NCBI RefSeq assembly: GCF_007858475.1
Contig: NZ_VIGX01000006.1
Span: forward strand, 235,257 to 299,256
From: Tsukamurella conjunctivitidis
Lineage (GTDB): Bacteria; Actinomycetota; Actinomycetes; Mycobacteriales; Mycobacteriaceae
DNA length: 64,000 nt
Direction of reading: 5' to 3'
The notes below the pieces were generated by a model. That model worked only from the letters and a program-made list of their open reading frames with translations. It did no database searches and had not been told where the DNA came from. Shown here one piece after another: positions 33,705 to 42,048 of this stretch (the stretch's first letter is position 1; every line of letters starts with the position of its first letter). A program made the translations under genes and the position numbers.

Positions 33705-34523
33705 ATGTCTTCGAACACCGAAACTCCCGTGGCGCCGCCGGTACCCAAGGACGCTGCCACCGTCGTGCTGGTCCGCGACGGCGCGGACGGGATCGAGGTC
33801 TTCCTGCAGCGCCGGGTGCAGCAGATGGCCTTCGCCGGCGGCATGACCGTCTTCCCGGGCGGCGGGGTCGACCCCCGCGACGGCGAGGCGGACCTCGCGT
33901 GGCAGGGACCCGAGGCGACCTGGTGGGCGGAGCGGTTCGGGGCCGGCGAGCGCGACGCGCGCCAACTCGTCTGCGCCGCGGTGCGCGAGACCTTCGAGGA
34001 GTGCGGCGTCCTCCTCGTCTCCGCGGCCGACGGCGGCGCACCCGATGTGGCGTCCCTCGCGCCCGCGCGTGCCCGGCTCGAGGCCAAGGAACTGTCGCTC
34101 GCCCAGTTCCTCCGCGAGGAGCGTCTCGTGCTGCGCGCCGACCTGCTGCGTCCGCTCGCACACTGGATCACCCCGAAGAACGAGAAGCGGCGCTACGACA
34201 CCCGCTTCTTCCTCGCGGCGTTGCCGGAGGGGCAGCAGGCCGACGACCGCACCAGCGAGGTCGAGGAGGCCGGATGGCGGACCGCCGCGCAGGCGCTCGC
34301 GGACTGGTCGGCGGGACGCTGCTTCCTCCTGCCGCCCACCTGGTCCCAGCTGCGCGCCGTGGCCGGCCACGGCACCGTCGCCGAGCTGTTGTCGGCCGAG
34401 CGGGCGATCGAACCCGTTGAGCCCGAGCTGCCGCTCGGCGGCGCGATCGACTCGCTGCGGTTCGCCGAGGCCGCGGAGTACGTCGCCTCGATGCCGCCGA
34501 ACATCCCGCGCCCCACGCTCTGA
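33705..34523 (+). CDS. NUDIX hydrolase (Rv3040c/NUDT19-like)
   Basis: NUDIX protein of 272 aa. The Nudix box is split by an insertion: the glycine part GGMTVFPGGGVDPRD (about 45-60) is followed by ~40 residues before the helix AVRETFEECGVLL, which carries the REUXEE core needed for Mg2+ binding. This spaced layout is shared by the NUDT7/NUDT19-type CoA or acyl-CoA diphosphatases. A C-terminal tail includes FAEAAEYVASMPPNIPRPTL. It could hydrolyse CoA derivatives; the substrate is inferred only from layout. Stands alone between two hairpin/promoter regions and precedes the ornithine-lipid-type genes. Confidence 0.85.
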   Translation: MSSNTETPVAPPVPKDAATVVLVRDGADGIEVFLQRRVQQMAFAGGMTVFPGGGVDPRDGEADLAWQGPEATWWAERFGAGERDARQLVCAAVRETFEECGVLLVSAADGGAPDVASLAPARARLEAKELSLAQFLREERLVLRADLLRPLAHWITPKNEKRRYDTRFFLAALPEGQQADDRTSEVEEAGWRTAAQALADWSAGRCFLLPPTWSQLRAVAGHGTVAELLSAERAIEPVEPELPLGGAIDSLRFAEAAEYVASMPPNIPRPTL

Positions 34524-34551
34524 CGCCGCCCGGCACCCGGGTGTAGCCCGC

Positions 34552-34607
34552 TATTCACCCTCGTTCGGCAAGGGTTCACCGACCCGCGCGGTCGTGGTTC
34601 ACCGACC
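34552..34607 (+). promoter_or_regulatory. PHO-box-like array upstream of the OlsB/OlsA-type genes
   Basis: Five contiguous 11-12-bp units run in phase: TATTCACCCTC (34552), GTTCGGCAAGG (34563), GTTCACCGACC (34574), a non-conserved 12-mer (34585) and GTTCACCGACC again (34597). A 14-bp block GGTTCACCGACCCG is repeated exactly at 34573 and 34596. GTTCACC direct repeats of 11 bp are the binding pattern of actinobacterial phosphate-starvation regulators (PhoP of Streptomyces, RegX3 of mycobacteria). The array ends 28 bases before the ATG. Confidence 0.65.
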
Positions 34608-34635
34608 CGTCGCCTGGCGCGCCCACTGTGAGCGC

Positions 34636-35427
34636 ATGGCAACACTGGTCACCGGCCGGAGCCCGGCCGCAGAGACGCTGATCGACGGAGCCGAGTACGA
34701 GGTCGTGCTCACCACCCGCACGGACGACATCGACACGGTCCAGAGGTTGCGCTACGAGGTCTTCGGCTCGGAGCCGGGCTTCGAGGCGTCGATGGCGGAT
34801 GTCGTCGACGGCCGCGACGCCGACCGCTTCGACGAGTTCTGCGACCACCTCGTGATCCGGCACAAGCCCAGCGACGCGATCGTCGGCTGTTACCGGATCC
34901 TCCCGCCCCCGGGCGCGATCGCCGCCGGCGGCCTGTACCTCGCGACCGAGTTCGAGCTCGGCGCCCTTGACCACATCCGCCCGGAGACGCTGGAGATGGG
35001 CCGCGCGTGCGTGCGCGCCGATCACCGGACCGGCGGCGTCCTCTGCCTCATGTGGGCGGGTCTCCTCGCCTACAGCGATCTCCGCGGCATCCGCTACGCC
35101 ATGGGCGCCGTCAGCGTCCCGATGCAGTACGACGGCTACGGCCGCGGCGCGACGGTCCGCGCCGTCCGCGAACTGGTCGACGCCAAGCACCGCGCGCAGT
35201 GGATCGTGACGCCGCGCAACGCCGTCGAGGAGATCACGGCGGAGCCCGCGTCGCGCCGGACCTTCCCGCCGCTCGTCACCGGCTACCTCCGGATGAACGC
35301 GGAGATCCTGGGCGCGCCGAGCTTCGACCCGGTCTTCGACGTCGCGGACTTCCCGATGATCATCGACCGCACCAGGTTCAACGTGCGCTACCTCGAACGG
35401 CTGCAGCAGGCGGCGGGAAGCCTCTAG
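34636..35427 (+). CDS. OlsB-like GNAT acyltransferase (ornithine-acyl-ACP N-acyltransferase family), Rv3027c-like
   Basis: Acyltransferase of 263 aa belonging to the OlsB/hemolysin-like GNAT family. Recognisable blocks: DTVQRLRYEVFGSEPGFEA at the N-terminus (about 33-52), DEFCDHLVIRHKPSDAIVGCYRIL, the ETLEMGRACVRADHRTGGVL core, and VSVPMQYDGYGRGATVRAVRELV. OlsB adds a 3-hydroxyacyl chain to ornithine to make lyso-ornithine lipid. It is followed after two bases by a PlsC-type acyltransferase, the usual OlsB-OlsA pair, and preceded by the PHO-box-like repeats. Ornithine as acceptor is inferred from the family. Confidence 0.85.
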   Translation: MATLVTGRSPAAETLIDGAEYEVVLTTRTDDIDTVQRLRYEVFGSEPGFEASMADVVDGRDADRFDEFCDHLVIRHKPSDAIVGCYRILPPPGAIAAGGLYLATEFELGALDHIRPETLEMGRACVRADHRTGGVLCLMWAGLLAYSDLRGIRYAMGAVSVPMQYDGYGRGATVRAVRELVDAKHRAQWIVTPRNAVEEITAEPASRRTFPPLVTGYLRMNAEILGAPSFDPVFDVADFPMIIDRTRFNVRYLERLQQAAGSL

Positions 35428-35429
35428 TC

Positions 35430-36302
35430 ATGATCCCCGTCGCGGAACTGGCCCGGCACCCCTGGCAGCAGGTCTCCCCGTGCGACGGGGCCTGTTCCGC
35501 CGACGAGCCGCAGGAGACCGCGGCGTGGCTCCGCGCTGTTCGCTGGGCCGCGCTGGTCACGGTGCTGCTGACGGGGCTGCTGGCACTCGCCGTCGCCTAT
35601 CCGTGCGGCGCGACCGCCCGCCGCATCGTCATCCGCGGCGGCGCGCGGGCGATGCTGTTCTCGGTCGGCATGCGCGTCGAACCGGTGGGCAACGTGCCAC
35701 TGCGCTCCCTCGTGGTGGCGAATCACCAGTCGCTCCTCGACATCGTCGCCATCGCCTCGATCGCGCCCTCCGCCTTCGTCGCCAAGGCCGACATCTTCGA
35801 CGTCCGCCCGATCGCCGTGCTGATGCGCACCTTCGGCGCGATCCCGTTGCGCCGCGAGCGCCTGAGCGAGCTCCCCGTCACCGTCGACCACGTCGCGGAC
35901 CTGCTCCGGCGAGGACGCACCGTCGCGCTCTTCCCCGAGGGCACCACCTACTGCGGCGTCCACCGGGGCGACTTCCGGCCCGCCTTCTTCCAGGCCGCGA
36001 TCGACGCCCGCGCGGACGTCGTGCCCGTCTCGCTGCGCTACTCGGTGCGCCTGCCCGGCCCGGCGCGCGGCGCGCGGCAGAGCACCGTCGCCGCGTACGT
36101 CGGATCCGACACCGAGATCAGCACGCTCGCCCGCGTGATCGCGGCGCGGGGCGTGGCGGTGCGCGTCCACGCCACCGAGGTGCTCGACGCCGGCCAGTGG
36201 GTGACGGCGGGCCGCGGCGCGCTGGCCGCACGGGCCGAGGCGGCGGTCTTCGCCGATGCGGCGTTCCTCGACCCCGCTGCCTCCGTCCCGCTCGCGGCCT
36301 GA
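35430..36302 (+). CDS. PlsC-family 1-acyl acyltransferase (OlsA-like), Rv3026c-like
   Basis: Membrane acyltransferase of 290 aa. One N-terminal transmembrane helix (about 37-60, LVTVLLTGLLALAVAYPCGA), then the lysophospholipid acyltransferase domain: motif I H(X4)D as NHQSLLD, motif II region IPLRRERL, motif III FPEGTTYCG, and the VVPVSLRYSV segment. With the preceding OlsB-like enzyme it would O-acylate lyso-ornithine lipid; a role as 1-acylglycerol-3-phosphate acyltransferase is the alternative. The ATG is two bases after the upstream stop, so it is co-translated. Confidence 0.88.
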   Translation: MIPVAELARHPWQQVSPCDGACSADEPQETAAWLRAVRWAALVTVLLTGLLALAVAYPCGATARRIVIRGGARAMLFSVGMRVEPVGNVPLRSLVVANHQSLLDIVAIASIAPSAFVAKADIFDVRPIAVLMRTFGAIPLRRERLSELPVTVDHVADLLRRGRTVALFPEGTTYCGVHRGDFRPAFFQAAIDARADVVPVSLRYSVRLPGPARGARQSTVAAYVGSDTEISTLARVIAARGVAVRVHATEVLDAGQWVTAGRGALAARAEAAVFADAAFLDPAASVPLAA

Positions 36303-36352
36303 CCGCGCACCCGAGCGGCACCTCCGATATCGGCGATGCGTGCCGTCGCGCG

Positions 36353-36358
36353 TATTCT
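36353..36358 (+). promoter_or_regulatory. Putative -10 (TATTCT) for the cysteine desulfurase gene
   Basis: TATTCT lies nine bases before the ATG at 36368, with no ribosome-binding site. This would give the desulfurase-mnmA-MetE-like genes their own promoter separate from the acyltransferases. Confidence 0.45.
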
Positions 36359-36367
36359 TGGGACGCG

Positions 36368-37573
36368 ATGACTCCCGACCGCGAGAACCCCGTCTACCTC
36401 GACCACGCCGCGGACACCCCGATGGTGCCCGAAGCGCTGGCGGCGATGGCGCAGGCGTCGGCGCGGCCGGGCAACGCCTCCTCGCAGCACGGCTCGGGCC
36501 GGCGGGCCCGCCGCATCCTCGAGGAGTCGCGCGAGTCCATCGCCCGTGAGCTGGGCGCCCGTCCCTCCGAGGTCGTCTTCACCGGCGGCGGCACGGAAGC
36601 CGTGAACCTCGCCGTGAAGGGCCTGTACTGGGCTCGCCGCGCCGAGAACCCCGCCGCCGTCACCGTGATCGCCTCCGCGATCGAGCACCACGCCGTGCTC
36701 GACGCGTGCCAGTGGCTCGGCGAGCACGAGGGGGCGGTCGTGCGGCTGCTGCCCGTCGACCATCGCGGCCTGGTCGACCCCGCCGACCTGCGCACCGCGC
36801 TCGACGAGGCATCCGGCACCGTCGCGCTGGTCAGCGTGATGTGGGCCAACAACGAGGTCGGCACGCTGCAGCCGATCGCCGAACTGGCCGCGGAGTGCGC
36901 ACGGGACGGCGTGCCGATGCACTCCGACGCGACCCAGGCCACGGGGCACGTGCCCATCGACTTCGACGCCAGCGGCCTCGCGGTACTCACCAACGCCGCG
37001 CACAAGTTCGGCGGGCCGCAGGGCGTGGGCGCCATGCTCATCGGCCGGAACGTCGCCCTGGTGCCGCTCGCACACGGTGGCGGGCACGAGCGCGACCTGC
37101 GCTCCGGCACACCCAACGTCGCCGGCGCCGCCGGTATGGCGGCTGCGCTGACGGTCGCGATCGACCGGATGGACGAGGAGTCGCCGCGCCGGGCCGCGCT
37201 GCGGGACCGCCTCATCGCGGGCGTTCGCGGCTTCGAGGGCGCGGTGATCAACGGCGGCGCCGCGCACGGCGTCCCCGCGCTGCCGGGCATCGCCCACGTC
37301 TCCTTCGCCGGGTGCGAGGGGGACTCCCTCCTCATGCTGCTCGACGCCCGCGGCATCGAGTGCGCTACCGGTTCCGCGTGCAGCGCCGGCGTCGCGCGGG
37401 TCAGTCACGTGCTCGAGGCCATGGGCGCCGACCCCGCTGTCGCGCGCGGCTCGCTGCGATTCTCCTTCGGCCCCGAGACCACCGAGGCCGATGTCGACGC
37501 GGTGCTCGACGCACTCGGCCAGGTCGTCGACCGCGCCCGCGCGGCGGGCCTCAGCTTCACGGCGGCGGGCTGA
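36368..37573 (+). CDS. Cysteine desulfurase (IscS/NifS-type), Rv3025c-like
   Basis: PLP enzyme of 401 aa, fold type I. N-terminal [16 protein letters not shown]; cofactor residues include [13 protein letters not shown], the His-stacking [11 protein letters not shown], the Asp/Gln pair [14 protein letters not shown] and the Schiff-base Lys in [15 protein letters not shown]; the catalytic Cys sits in [17 protein letters not shown]. The sulfur acceptor is probably the next gene product, MnmA, whose ATG overlaps this stop (TGATG). So the pair makes persulfide sulfur for 2-thiouridine, and possibly Fe-S clusters. An IscU homologue is absent here. Confidence 0.93.
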   Translation: MTPDRENPVYLDHAADTPMVPEALAAMAQASARPGNASSQHGSGRRARRILEESRESIARELGARPSEVVFTGGGTEAVNLAVKGLYWARRAENPAAVTVIASAIEHHAVLDACQWLGEHEGAVVRLLPVDHRGLVDPADLRTALDEASGTVALVSVMWANNEVGTLQPIAELAAECARDGVPMHSDATQATGHVPIDFDASGLAVLTNAAHKFGGPQGVGAMLIGRNVALVPLAHGGGHERDLRSGTPNVAGAAGMAAALTVAIDRMDEESPRRAALRDRLIAGVRGFEGAVINGGAAHGVPALPGIAHVSFAGCEGDSLLMLLDARGIECATGSACSAGVARVSHVLEAMGADPAVARGSLRFSFGPETTEADVDAVLDALGQVVDRARAAGLSFTAAG

Positions 37574-38667
37574 TGCGCGTCCTGGCCGCGATGAGCGGCG
37601 GCGTGGATTCCGCGGTCGCCGCGGCGCGAGCCGTCGAGGCCGGACACGACGTGGTCGGCGTGCACCTCGCGCTGTCCGAGGCCCCCGGCACCCTGCGCAC
37701 GGGCTCGCGCGGCTGCTGCTCCAAGGAGGATGCCGGCGACGCCCGCCGCGCGGCCGACGTGCTCGGCATCCCGTTCTACGTCTGGGACTTCGCCGACCGC
37801 TTCCGCGAGGACGTGATCGACGACTTCGTCGCCGCGTACGCGGCGGGGGAGACCCCGAACCCGTGCCTGCGCTGCAACGAGAAGATCAAGTTCTCCGCGC
37901 TCGCCGAGCGCGCCTACGCGCTGGGCTTCGACGCGGTCGCCACCGGTCACTACGCGCGCCTGGACGGCGGCGAGCTGCGCCGCGCCGTCGACGCCGACAA
38001 GGACCAGTCCTACGTGCTCGCCGTGCTCACCGCCGAGCAGCTCTCCCGGGCGTTGTTCCCCGTGGGCGACACTCCCAAGCCGCAGATCCGCGAGGAGGCC
38101 GCCCGCCGCGGCCTCGCCCTCGCCGACAAGCCCGACAGCCACGACATCTGCTTCATCCCGTCCGGCGACACCCAGGCCTTCCTCGGCGCCCGGATCGGCG
38201 TGCGTCCCGGCGCCGTCGTCGACGGCGAGACCGGCGAGCGGCTCGGTGAGCACGCAGGCGTCCACGAGTTCACGATCGGCCAACGCAAGGGCCTCGGCCT
38301 GCCGGGGCCGGCCCGCGACGGCGAGCCCCGCTACGTCACCGCGATCGACGCGGCCTCCGGCGAGGTCACGGTCGGTCGCAGCGAGCGCCTCGACGTCACC
38401 CGCATCGTCGCCGACGGTGCCGTCTGGACCTCCGGTGCCGCGCCCGCCGGCCCCGTCGAAGCGATGGTGCAGGTCCGCGCGCACGGCGGCCTGGCGCCCG
38501 TGACGGTGCATTCGGACGGTGACCGCCTGGTGCTGGACCTCGCCTCGCCGCTCCGCGGCGTCGCACCCGGGCAGGCCGCGGTGCTGTACGCGCCGGACGC
38601 CGAGCGCGGCGACCTGGTGCTCGGCTCGGGCACGATCCGCTCGACCGCGCACGCCGCGCATGTCTGA
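37573..38667 (+). CDS. mnmA: tRNA-specific 2-thiouridylase
   Basis: MnmA of 364 aa, making s2U at the wobble position of tRNA Glu/Gln/Lys. PP-loop ATP-binding motif is SGGVDS (residues 8-13); the two catalytic cysteines are in [12 protein letters not shown] (about 95-106) and [12 protein letters not shown] (about 188-200); [12 protein letters not shown] opens the C-terminal beta domain. Coupled to the cysteine desulfurase upstream by a TGATG overlap, and its 3' end overlaps the following gene by eight bases (38660-38667). Confidence 0.97.
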   Translation: MRVLAAMSGGVDSAVAAARAVEAGHDVVGVHLALSEAPGTLRTGSRGCCSKEDAGDARRAADVLGIPFYVWDFADRFREDVIDDFVAAYAAGETPNPCLRCNEKIKFSALAERAYALGFDAVATGHYARLDGGELRRAVDADKDQSYVLAVLTAEQLSRALFPVGDTPKPQIREEAARRGLALADKPDSHDICFIPSGDTQAFLGARIGVRPGAVVDGETGERLGEHAGVHEFTIGQRKGLGLPGPARDGEPRYVTAIDAASGEVTVGRSERLDVTRIVADGAVWTSGAAPAGPVEAMVQVRAHGGLAPVTVHSDGDRLVLDLASPLRGVAPGQAAVLYAPDAERGDLVLGSGTIRSTAHAAHV

Positions 38668-39673
38668 TCCCCTCGCGCCGCTGGTCGGGGGAGTGACGGG
38701 GATCGGCTCGGTGCCCGGCACGGACCCGCGGGAGGCGGCCGCGACCGTGGTGGGCGAGCTGGAGGTGCCCTTCCTGCCCGAGCTCCCGAGCCGGGGCGTC
38801 GGCGCCGACATGATCGGACGCGGCGCCGGGCTCCTCGTCGACATCGGGCTCGACGTCTCCACCACCGGCTACCGGATCGGGGTCCCCGACGGTCGCGTCG
38901 CGCGGCTCACCGCCGACTACCTGGAGCGGGACCTCGACGCCTTCGAGGAGGCCTACGAGGTCGCACGGCGGCGTGGAGCGGGCCTGGTCAAGACGCAGGT
39001 CGCGGGCCCGTTGACCCTCGCGGCCGGGCTGGAGCTGCCGACCGGCCACCGTGTGGCCCGCGACCGCGGGGCGATGCGTGACGTCGCCGCCTCGCTCGCG
39101 GAGGGGCTGCGCCGGCACGTCGCCGACCTGCGGCGACGGCTCGGCGCCGACGTCGTGCTGCAGCTCGACGAGCCGTCGCTGTGGTCGGTCGTCCACGGCA
39201 CCGTGCCGGCCCTGACCAAGCTGGACCCGATCCGCGCCGTCCCGGCGCCGGAGGCCGCCGAACTGCTCGCCTCGGTGGTCGAAGCCCTGCACGACGCGGG
39301 CGTCCCGGTACTCCTGCACCTCTGCGGCCCCGTCGACTGGGACGTCGTGCGGCGCGTCCCCGTCGACGGTGCGCTGCTCGACGCGACCCGGCTCACCGCG
39401 GCCGACTACGAGGGCTTCGGTGAGCTCGCCGAGTCGCGCACCGTGGTAGGGCTGGGCCTCGCCCCCGTGGCTCCGGCGCCGCGCCGCCGTTCGGCCGGAG
39501 ACCTCGCGGCCCCCGCGCTGCGGCTGTACGACGAGGTGGGGCTGCCGCGCCGCTCTCTCGCGCGCGCCACCGTCACCCCCGTGTGCGGTTCGCCCGGTTC
39601 GCCCGGAATTCGCCCGATTCTCGACGCCTGCAAGGAGATTCGTGCGGTCTTGACGGAGGTGTCAGCGGTCTAG
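38660..39673 (+). CDS. MetE-like C-terminal-domain (UROD/MetE superfamily) protein, Rv3015c-like
   Basis: TIM-barrel protein of 337 aa corresponding only to the catalytic C-terminal barrel of cobalamin-independent methionine synthase. It has [36 protein letters not shown] and a zinc-site pair: LLHLCG (His-x-Cys) and the late Cys in VTPVCGS. It lacks the N-terminal folate/homocysteine half of MetE, so it may transfer methyl groups from another donor (as MesD-type short MetE proteins) or have lost that activity. Translationally coupled to mnmA by an eight-base overlap. Often annotated simply as methionine synthase, which overstates the evidence. Confidence 0.8.
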   Translation: MSDPLAPLVGGVTGIGSVPGTDPREAAATVVGELEVPFLPELPSRGVGADMIGRGAGLLVDIGLDVSTTGYRIGVPDGRVARLTADYLERDLDAFEEAYEVARRRGAGLVKTQVAGPLTLAAGLELPTGHRVARDRGAMRDVAASLAEGLRRHVADLRRRLGADVVLQLDEPSLWSVVHGTVPALTKLDPIRAVPAPEAAELLASVVEALHDAGVPVLLHLCGPVDWDVVRRVPVDGALLDATRLTAADYEGFGELAESRTVVGLGLAPVAPAPRRRSAGDLAAPALRLYDEVGLPRRSLARATVTPVCGSPGSPGIRPILDACKEIRAVLTEVSAV

Positions 39674-39678
39674 CCCGC

Positions 39679-39684
39679 TACACT
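39679..39684 (+). promoter_or_regulatory. Putative -10 (TACACT) for the leaderless amt transcript
   Basis: TACACT sits six bases before the ATG at 39691, immediately after the stop of the MetE-like gene. Confidence 0.5.
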
Positions 39685-39690
39685 TCGGCG

Positions 39691-41019
39691 ATGTTCCCGA
39701 CCACCGGGGCAGTCGATGGTGCAGACACCGCCTGGCTGCTCGCCGCGTTCGCGCTCGTGCTGTTGATGACGCCCGGCCTCGCCCTGTTCTACGGCGGCAT
39801 GGTCCGCAGCAAGAGCGTGCTCAACATGATGATGATGTGCCTCACCGCGATCCCCGTGGTGTGGCTGCTGTGGGTGGCCTTCGGCTACTCCATGACCTTC
39901 GGCCCCGACCACGGCGGTGTCGTGGGAGATCCGACCACCTTCGCGGGCCTGCGCGGCCTGCTCGGGTCCTTCGGCGCCGACGGCTCCGATGCGGGCGCGG
40001 TGCCGCTCGTCGGGCAGGTGCCGGCGCTGCTCTTCGTCGCCTTCCAGGCGGGCTTTGCGATGGTCACGGTCGCCCTCATCGCCGGCGCCGTCGCCGACCG
40101 CATGCGGTTCGTCTCGTGGCTGGTCTTCGCCGGCCTGTGGGCGACGCTCGTCTACTTCCCGGTCGCGCACTGGGTGTTCTCGGTGCCCGGCCTCACCGCG
40201 GAGCACGGCGGATGGATCGTCGAACACCTCAGGGCGATCGACTTCGCCGGTGGCACCGCGGTGGAGATCAACTCCGGCGCCTCGGCCCTCGTCATGGCGC
40301 TGCTGCTCGGTCGCCGTGCCGGCTGGCCGCGCGACCCCATGCGCCCCCACAACCTGCCCTTCGTGATGCTCGGCGCCGGGCTGCTCTGGTTCGGATGGTT
40401 CGGCTTCAACGCCGGTTCGACGTTGGCCGCCAACGGCTCCGCCGCGCTGATCGTCGTGAACACGCTGGGCGCCGGCGCGGTGTCGATGGTCTCCTGGCTC
40501 GTGGTCGAGAAGGTGCGGCACGGCAAGCCCACGTCGTTCGGTGCGGCCTCCGGCGTGGTCGCGGGCCTGGTGGCGATCACCCCGTCGTGCTCCGCCGTGA
40601 CACCGATCGGCGCGCTCGCTGTGGGCGCCGCGGCGGGGGCGATCAGTTCCTACGCGATCGAACTCAAGTACCGCTGGCGCTACGACGACTCGCTCGACGT
40701 GGTCGGCGTTCACCTGGTCAGCGGCATCGTGGGCATGCTGATGATCGGCCTGGTCGGCAGCGCCGCCGCTCCTGCCGGGCGCGACGGCCTGCTCTACGGC
40801 GGCGGGCTCGATCAGCTGTGGCGTCAGGCCGTCGCCGTGATCGTGGTGCTCGGCTACGCGATGGTGGTCACGCTGATCATCGGCCTGGCGCTCAAGGCGA
40901 CGATCGGGCTGCGGGCCGACCCGCAGCACGAGGCCGACGGCCTCGACGACGGCCTCCACGCGGAGTCCGCGTACGACTTCCACGTGGTGCGGGGCGGGCG
41001 GCTCGAACCCGGCCGCTGA
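39691..41019 (+). CDS. amt: Ammonium transporter (AmtB/MEP/Rh family)
   Basis: Ammonium channel of 442 aa with 11 predicted membrane helices. Signature blocks are present: GLALFYGGMVRSKSVLNMMMM in TM1, FVAFQAGFAMVTVALIAGA, VEINSGASALVMALLLG, WFGWFGFNAGSTLAANG, and the VHLVSGIVGMLMIGL helix with the second pore His; the first pore His is in FPVAHWVFS. The cytoplasmic C-terminal tail that docks GlnK is present. No glnK or glnD follows, unlike the standard amt-glnK-glnD operon; so this is a solitary copy and PII control, if any, is in trans. Confidence 0.95.
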   Translation: MFPTTGAVDGADTAWLLAAFALVLLMTPGLALFYGGMVRSKSVLNMMMMCLTAIPVVWLLWVAFGYSMTFGPDHGGVVGDPTTFAGLRGLLGSFGADGSDAGAVPLVGQVPALLFVAFQAGFAMVTVALIAGAVADRMRFVSWLVFAGLWATLVYFPVAHWVFSVPGLTAEHGGWIVEHLRAIDFAGGTAVEINSGASALVMALLLGRRAGWPRDPMRPHNLPFVMLGAGLLWFGWFGFNAGSTLAANGSAALIVVNTLGAGAVSMVSWLVVEKVRHGKPTSFGAASGVVAGLVAITPSCSAVTPIGALAVGAAAGAISSYAIELKYRWRYDDSLDVVGVHLVSGIVGMLMIGLVGSAAAPAGRDGLLYGGGLDQLWRQAVAVIVVLGYAMVVTLIIGLALKATIGLRADPQHEADGLDDGLHAESAYDFHVVRGGRLEPGR

Positions 41020-41033
41020 TGCGACGGCAAAGG

Positions 41034-41039
41034 TATTGT
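41034..41039 (+). promoter_or_regulatory. Putative -10 (TATTGT) for the small lipoprotein gene
   Basis: TATTGT ends six bases before the ATG at 41046 and there is no ribosome-binding site. Confidence 0.45.
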
Positions 41040-41045
41040 TCCGCT

Positions 41046-41426
41046 ATGACCGGATCCTCACGCTTCTCCTCGCTCGTCGTCGCACTGGTCGCCGCGGGCG
41101 CGCTCGCGGGCTGCTCGTCGAACTCGGGCTCGGACGCGGCCTCCACCCCTGCCCCCACGTCCGCCTCCACCTCGGCGCCCGCGCAGTCGGCCGCCGCGAT
41201 CCCCACCCACGTGCCCGGCACGTACGCGAACGGCGACTGGGTCGTGCGGCTCGCTGCCGATGGGACCTGGGAGGAGGACCTCCGTGGGCAGGTCAACGCC
41301 TACGGCGGCACGTACACCGTCAACGGCGACCAGGTGCTGCTCCGGGATCGCCGTGGGTCGAGCGAGACCGCGACCCTGCAGGGCGACGAGCTGCGGCTGC
41401 CCTCGATCACCCTCACGCGCCGGTAG
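41046..41426 (+). CDS. Small secreted lipoprotein of unknown function
   Basis: Lipoprotein of 126 aa. Signal peptide of 22 residues ends in LAGC, then a Ser/Thr/Ala/Pro-rich linker (about 24-55) typical of a cell-envelope tether. The C-terminal ~70 residues (HVPGTYANGDWVVRLAADGT and GGTYTVNGDQVLLRD) look like a small beta-barrel fold with a G-x-Y/W repeat, as in lipocalin-like or META-like domains, but no family is certain. Located 27 bases after amt with its own -10 element. Confidence 0.75.
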   Translation: MTGSSRFSSLVVALVAAGALAGCSSNSGSDAASTPAPTSASTSAPAQSAAAIPTHVPGTYANGDWVVRLAADGTWEEDLRGQVNAYGGTYTVNGDQVLLRDRRGSSETATLQGDELRLPSITLTRR

Positions 41427-41472
41427 GCGGTCCGCTCTCAGCGATATTCCTCGTCATCTCCTCGCGTCCGGA

Positions 41473-41496
41473 GTAATCATGTAATCAAGTAATCAC
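41473..41496. repeat. Three tandem octamers GTAATCAN upstream of the RHH-like gene
   Basis: GTAATCAT, GTAATCAA and GTAATCAC follow one another without spacers at 41473, 41481 and 41489, in an otherwise GC-rich sequence. They end 21 bases before the ATG. The unspaced short-direct-repeat pattern is how ribbon-helix-helix repressors such as the omega protein of Gram-positive plasmids bind their operators. Confidence 0.7.
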
Positions 41497-41517
41497 GACC
41501 GACCGAGGAGGTCTCCC

Positions 41518-42039
41518 ATGATGGCAGGACGAGGTCCGCGCGCCGAGGTGCCGGACGCGAAGGACGCGAGCGACTGGTTCGCCGGCCGGCTCCCGGACGG
41601 GTGGTTCGACGGTCCGCCGACCGTGACGGTCGACCGCGAGGAGATCGTGGTGGTCGGGGTGCTGCCGTCCGGCGGCGAGGAATCGGCTGCGCAGGGCGAG
41701 GGGCGCGCTGCCCGGTTCCGGGAGGAGACCCGGGAGCAGCGGATGCGGATCGCGGACGAGGCGCAGGAGCGTTATCGGCGCCGCGTGTCGTGGGGCGTGG
41801 TCGCGGGTGGCGAGCAGATCCTCTACACGCACCAGGCGATCCCGGTGATGACCCGGCTGCGCCAGCCCGAGCGGCTGGTCCTGGACACGCTGGTCGACGC
41901 GGGCGTCGCCCGCTCGCGCGCGGACGCCCTCGCGTGGTGCGTGCGCCTGGTCGGCGAGCACACCGACGACTGGCTCGAGCAGTTGCGGCAGGCACTGAAG
42001 GACGTCGACGACCTGCGGGAGCAGGGCCCGGGGCTCTGA
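41518..42039 (+). CDS. Unknown protein with ribbon-helix-helix-like C-terminus
   Basis: Protein of 173 aa, not recognised as a known family. Residues 1-95 are polar with a charged helix (RFREETREQRMRIADEAQERYRRR). Residues 105-165 have the layout of a ribbon-helix-helix DNA-binding domain: a short strand AIPVMTRLRQ, helix 1 ERLVLDTLVDAG, a loop VARSR and helix 2 ADALAWCVRLVGEH. The upstream tandem GTAATCAN octamers fit autoregulation by such a domain. SD GAGGAGG precedes the ATG pair at 41518/41521. No partner toxin is obvious: the next gene is convergent. Function and RHH call are inference. Confidence 0.6.
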   Translation: MMAGRGPRAEVPDAKDASDWFAGRLPDGWFDGPPTVTVDREEIVVVGVLPSGGEESAAQGEGRAARFREETREQRMRIADEAQERYRRRVSWGVVAGGEQILYTHQAIPVMTRLRQPERLVLDTLVDAGVARSRADALAWCVRLVGEHTDDWLEQLRQALKDVDDLREQGPGL

Positions 42040-42048
42040 GTTGCCGGC

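Noticed and set aside
41473-41496. CRISPR-like or replication-origin iteron reading of the GTAATCAN repeats
   Set aside because: Only three unspaced 8-mers; no spacers, no cas genes, no initiator gene or DnaA boxes.
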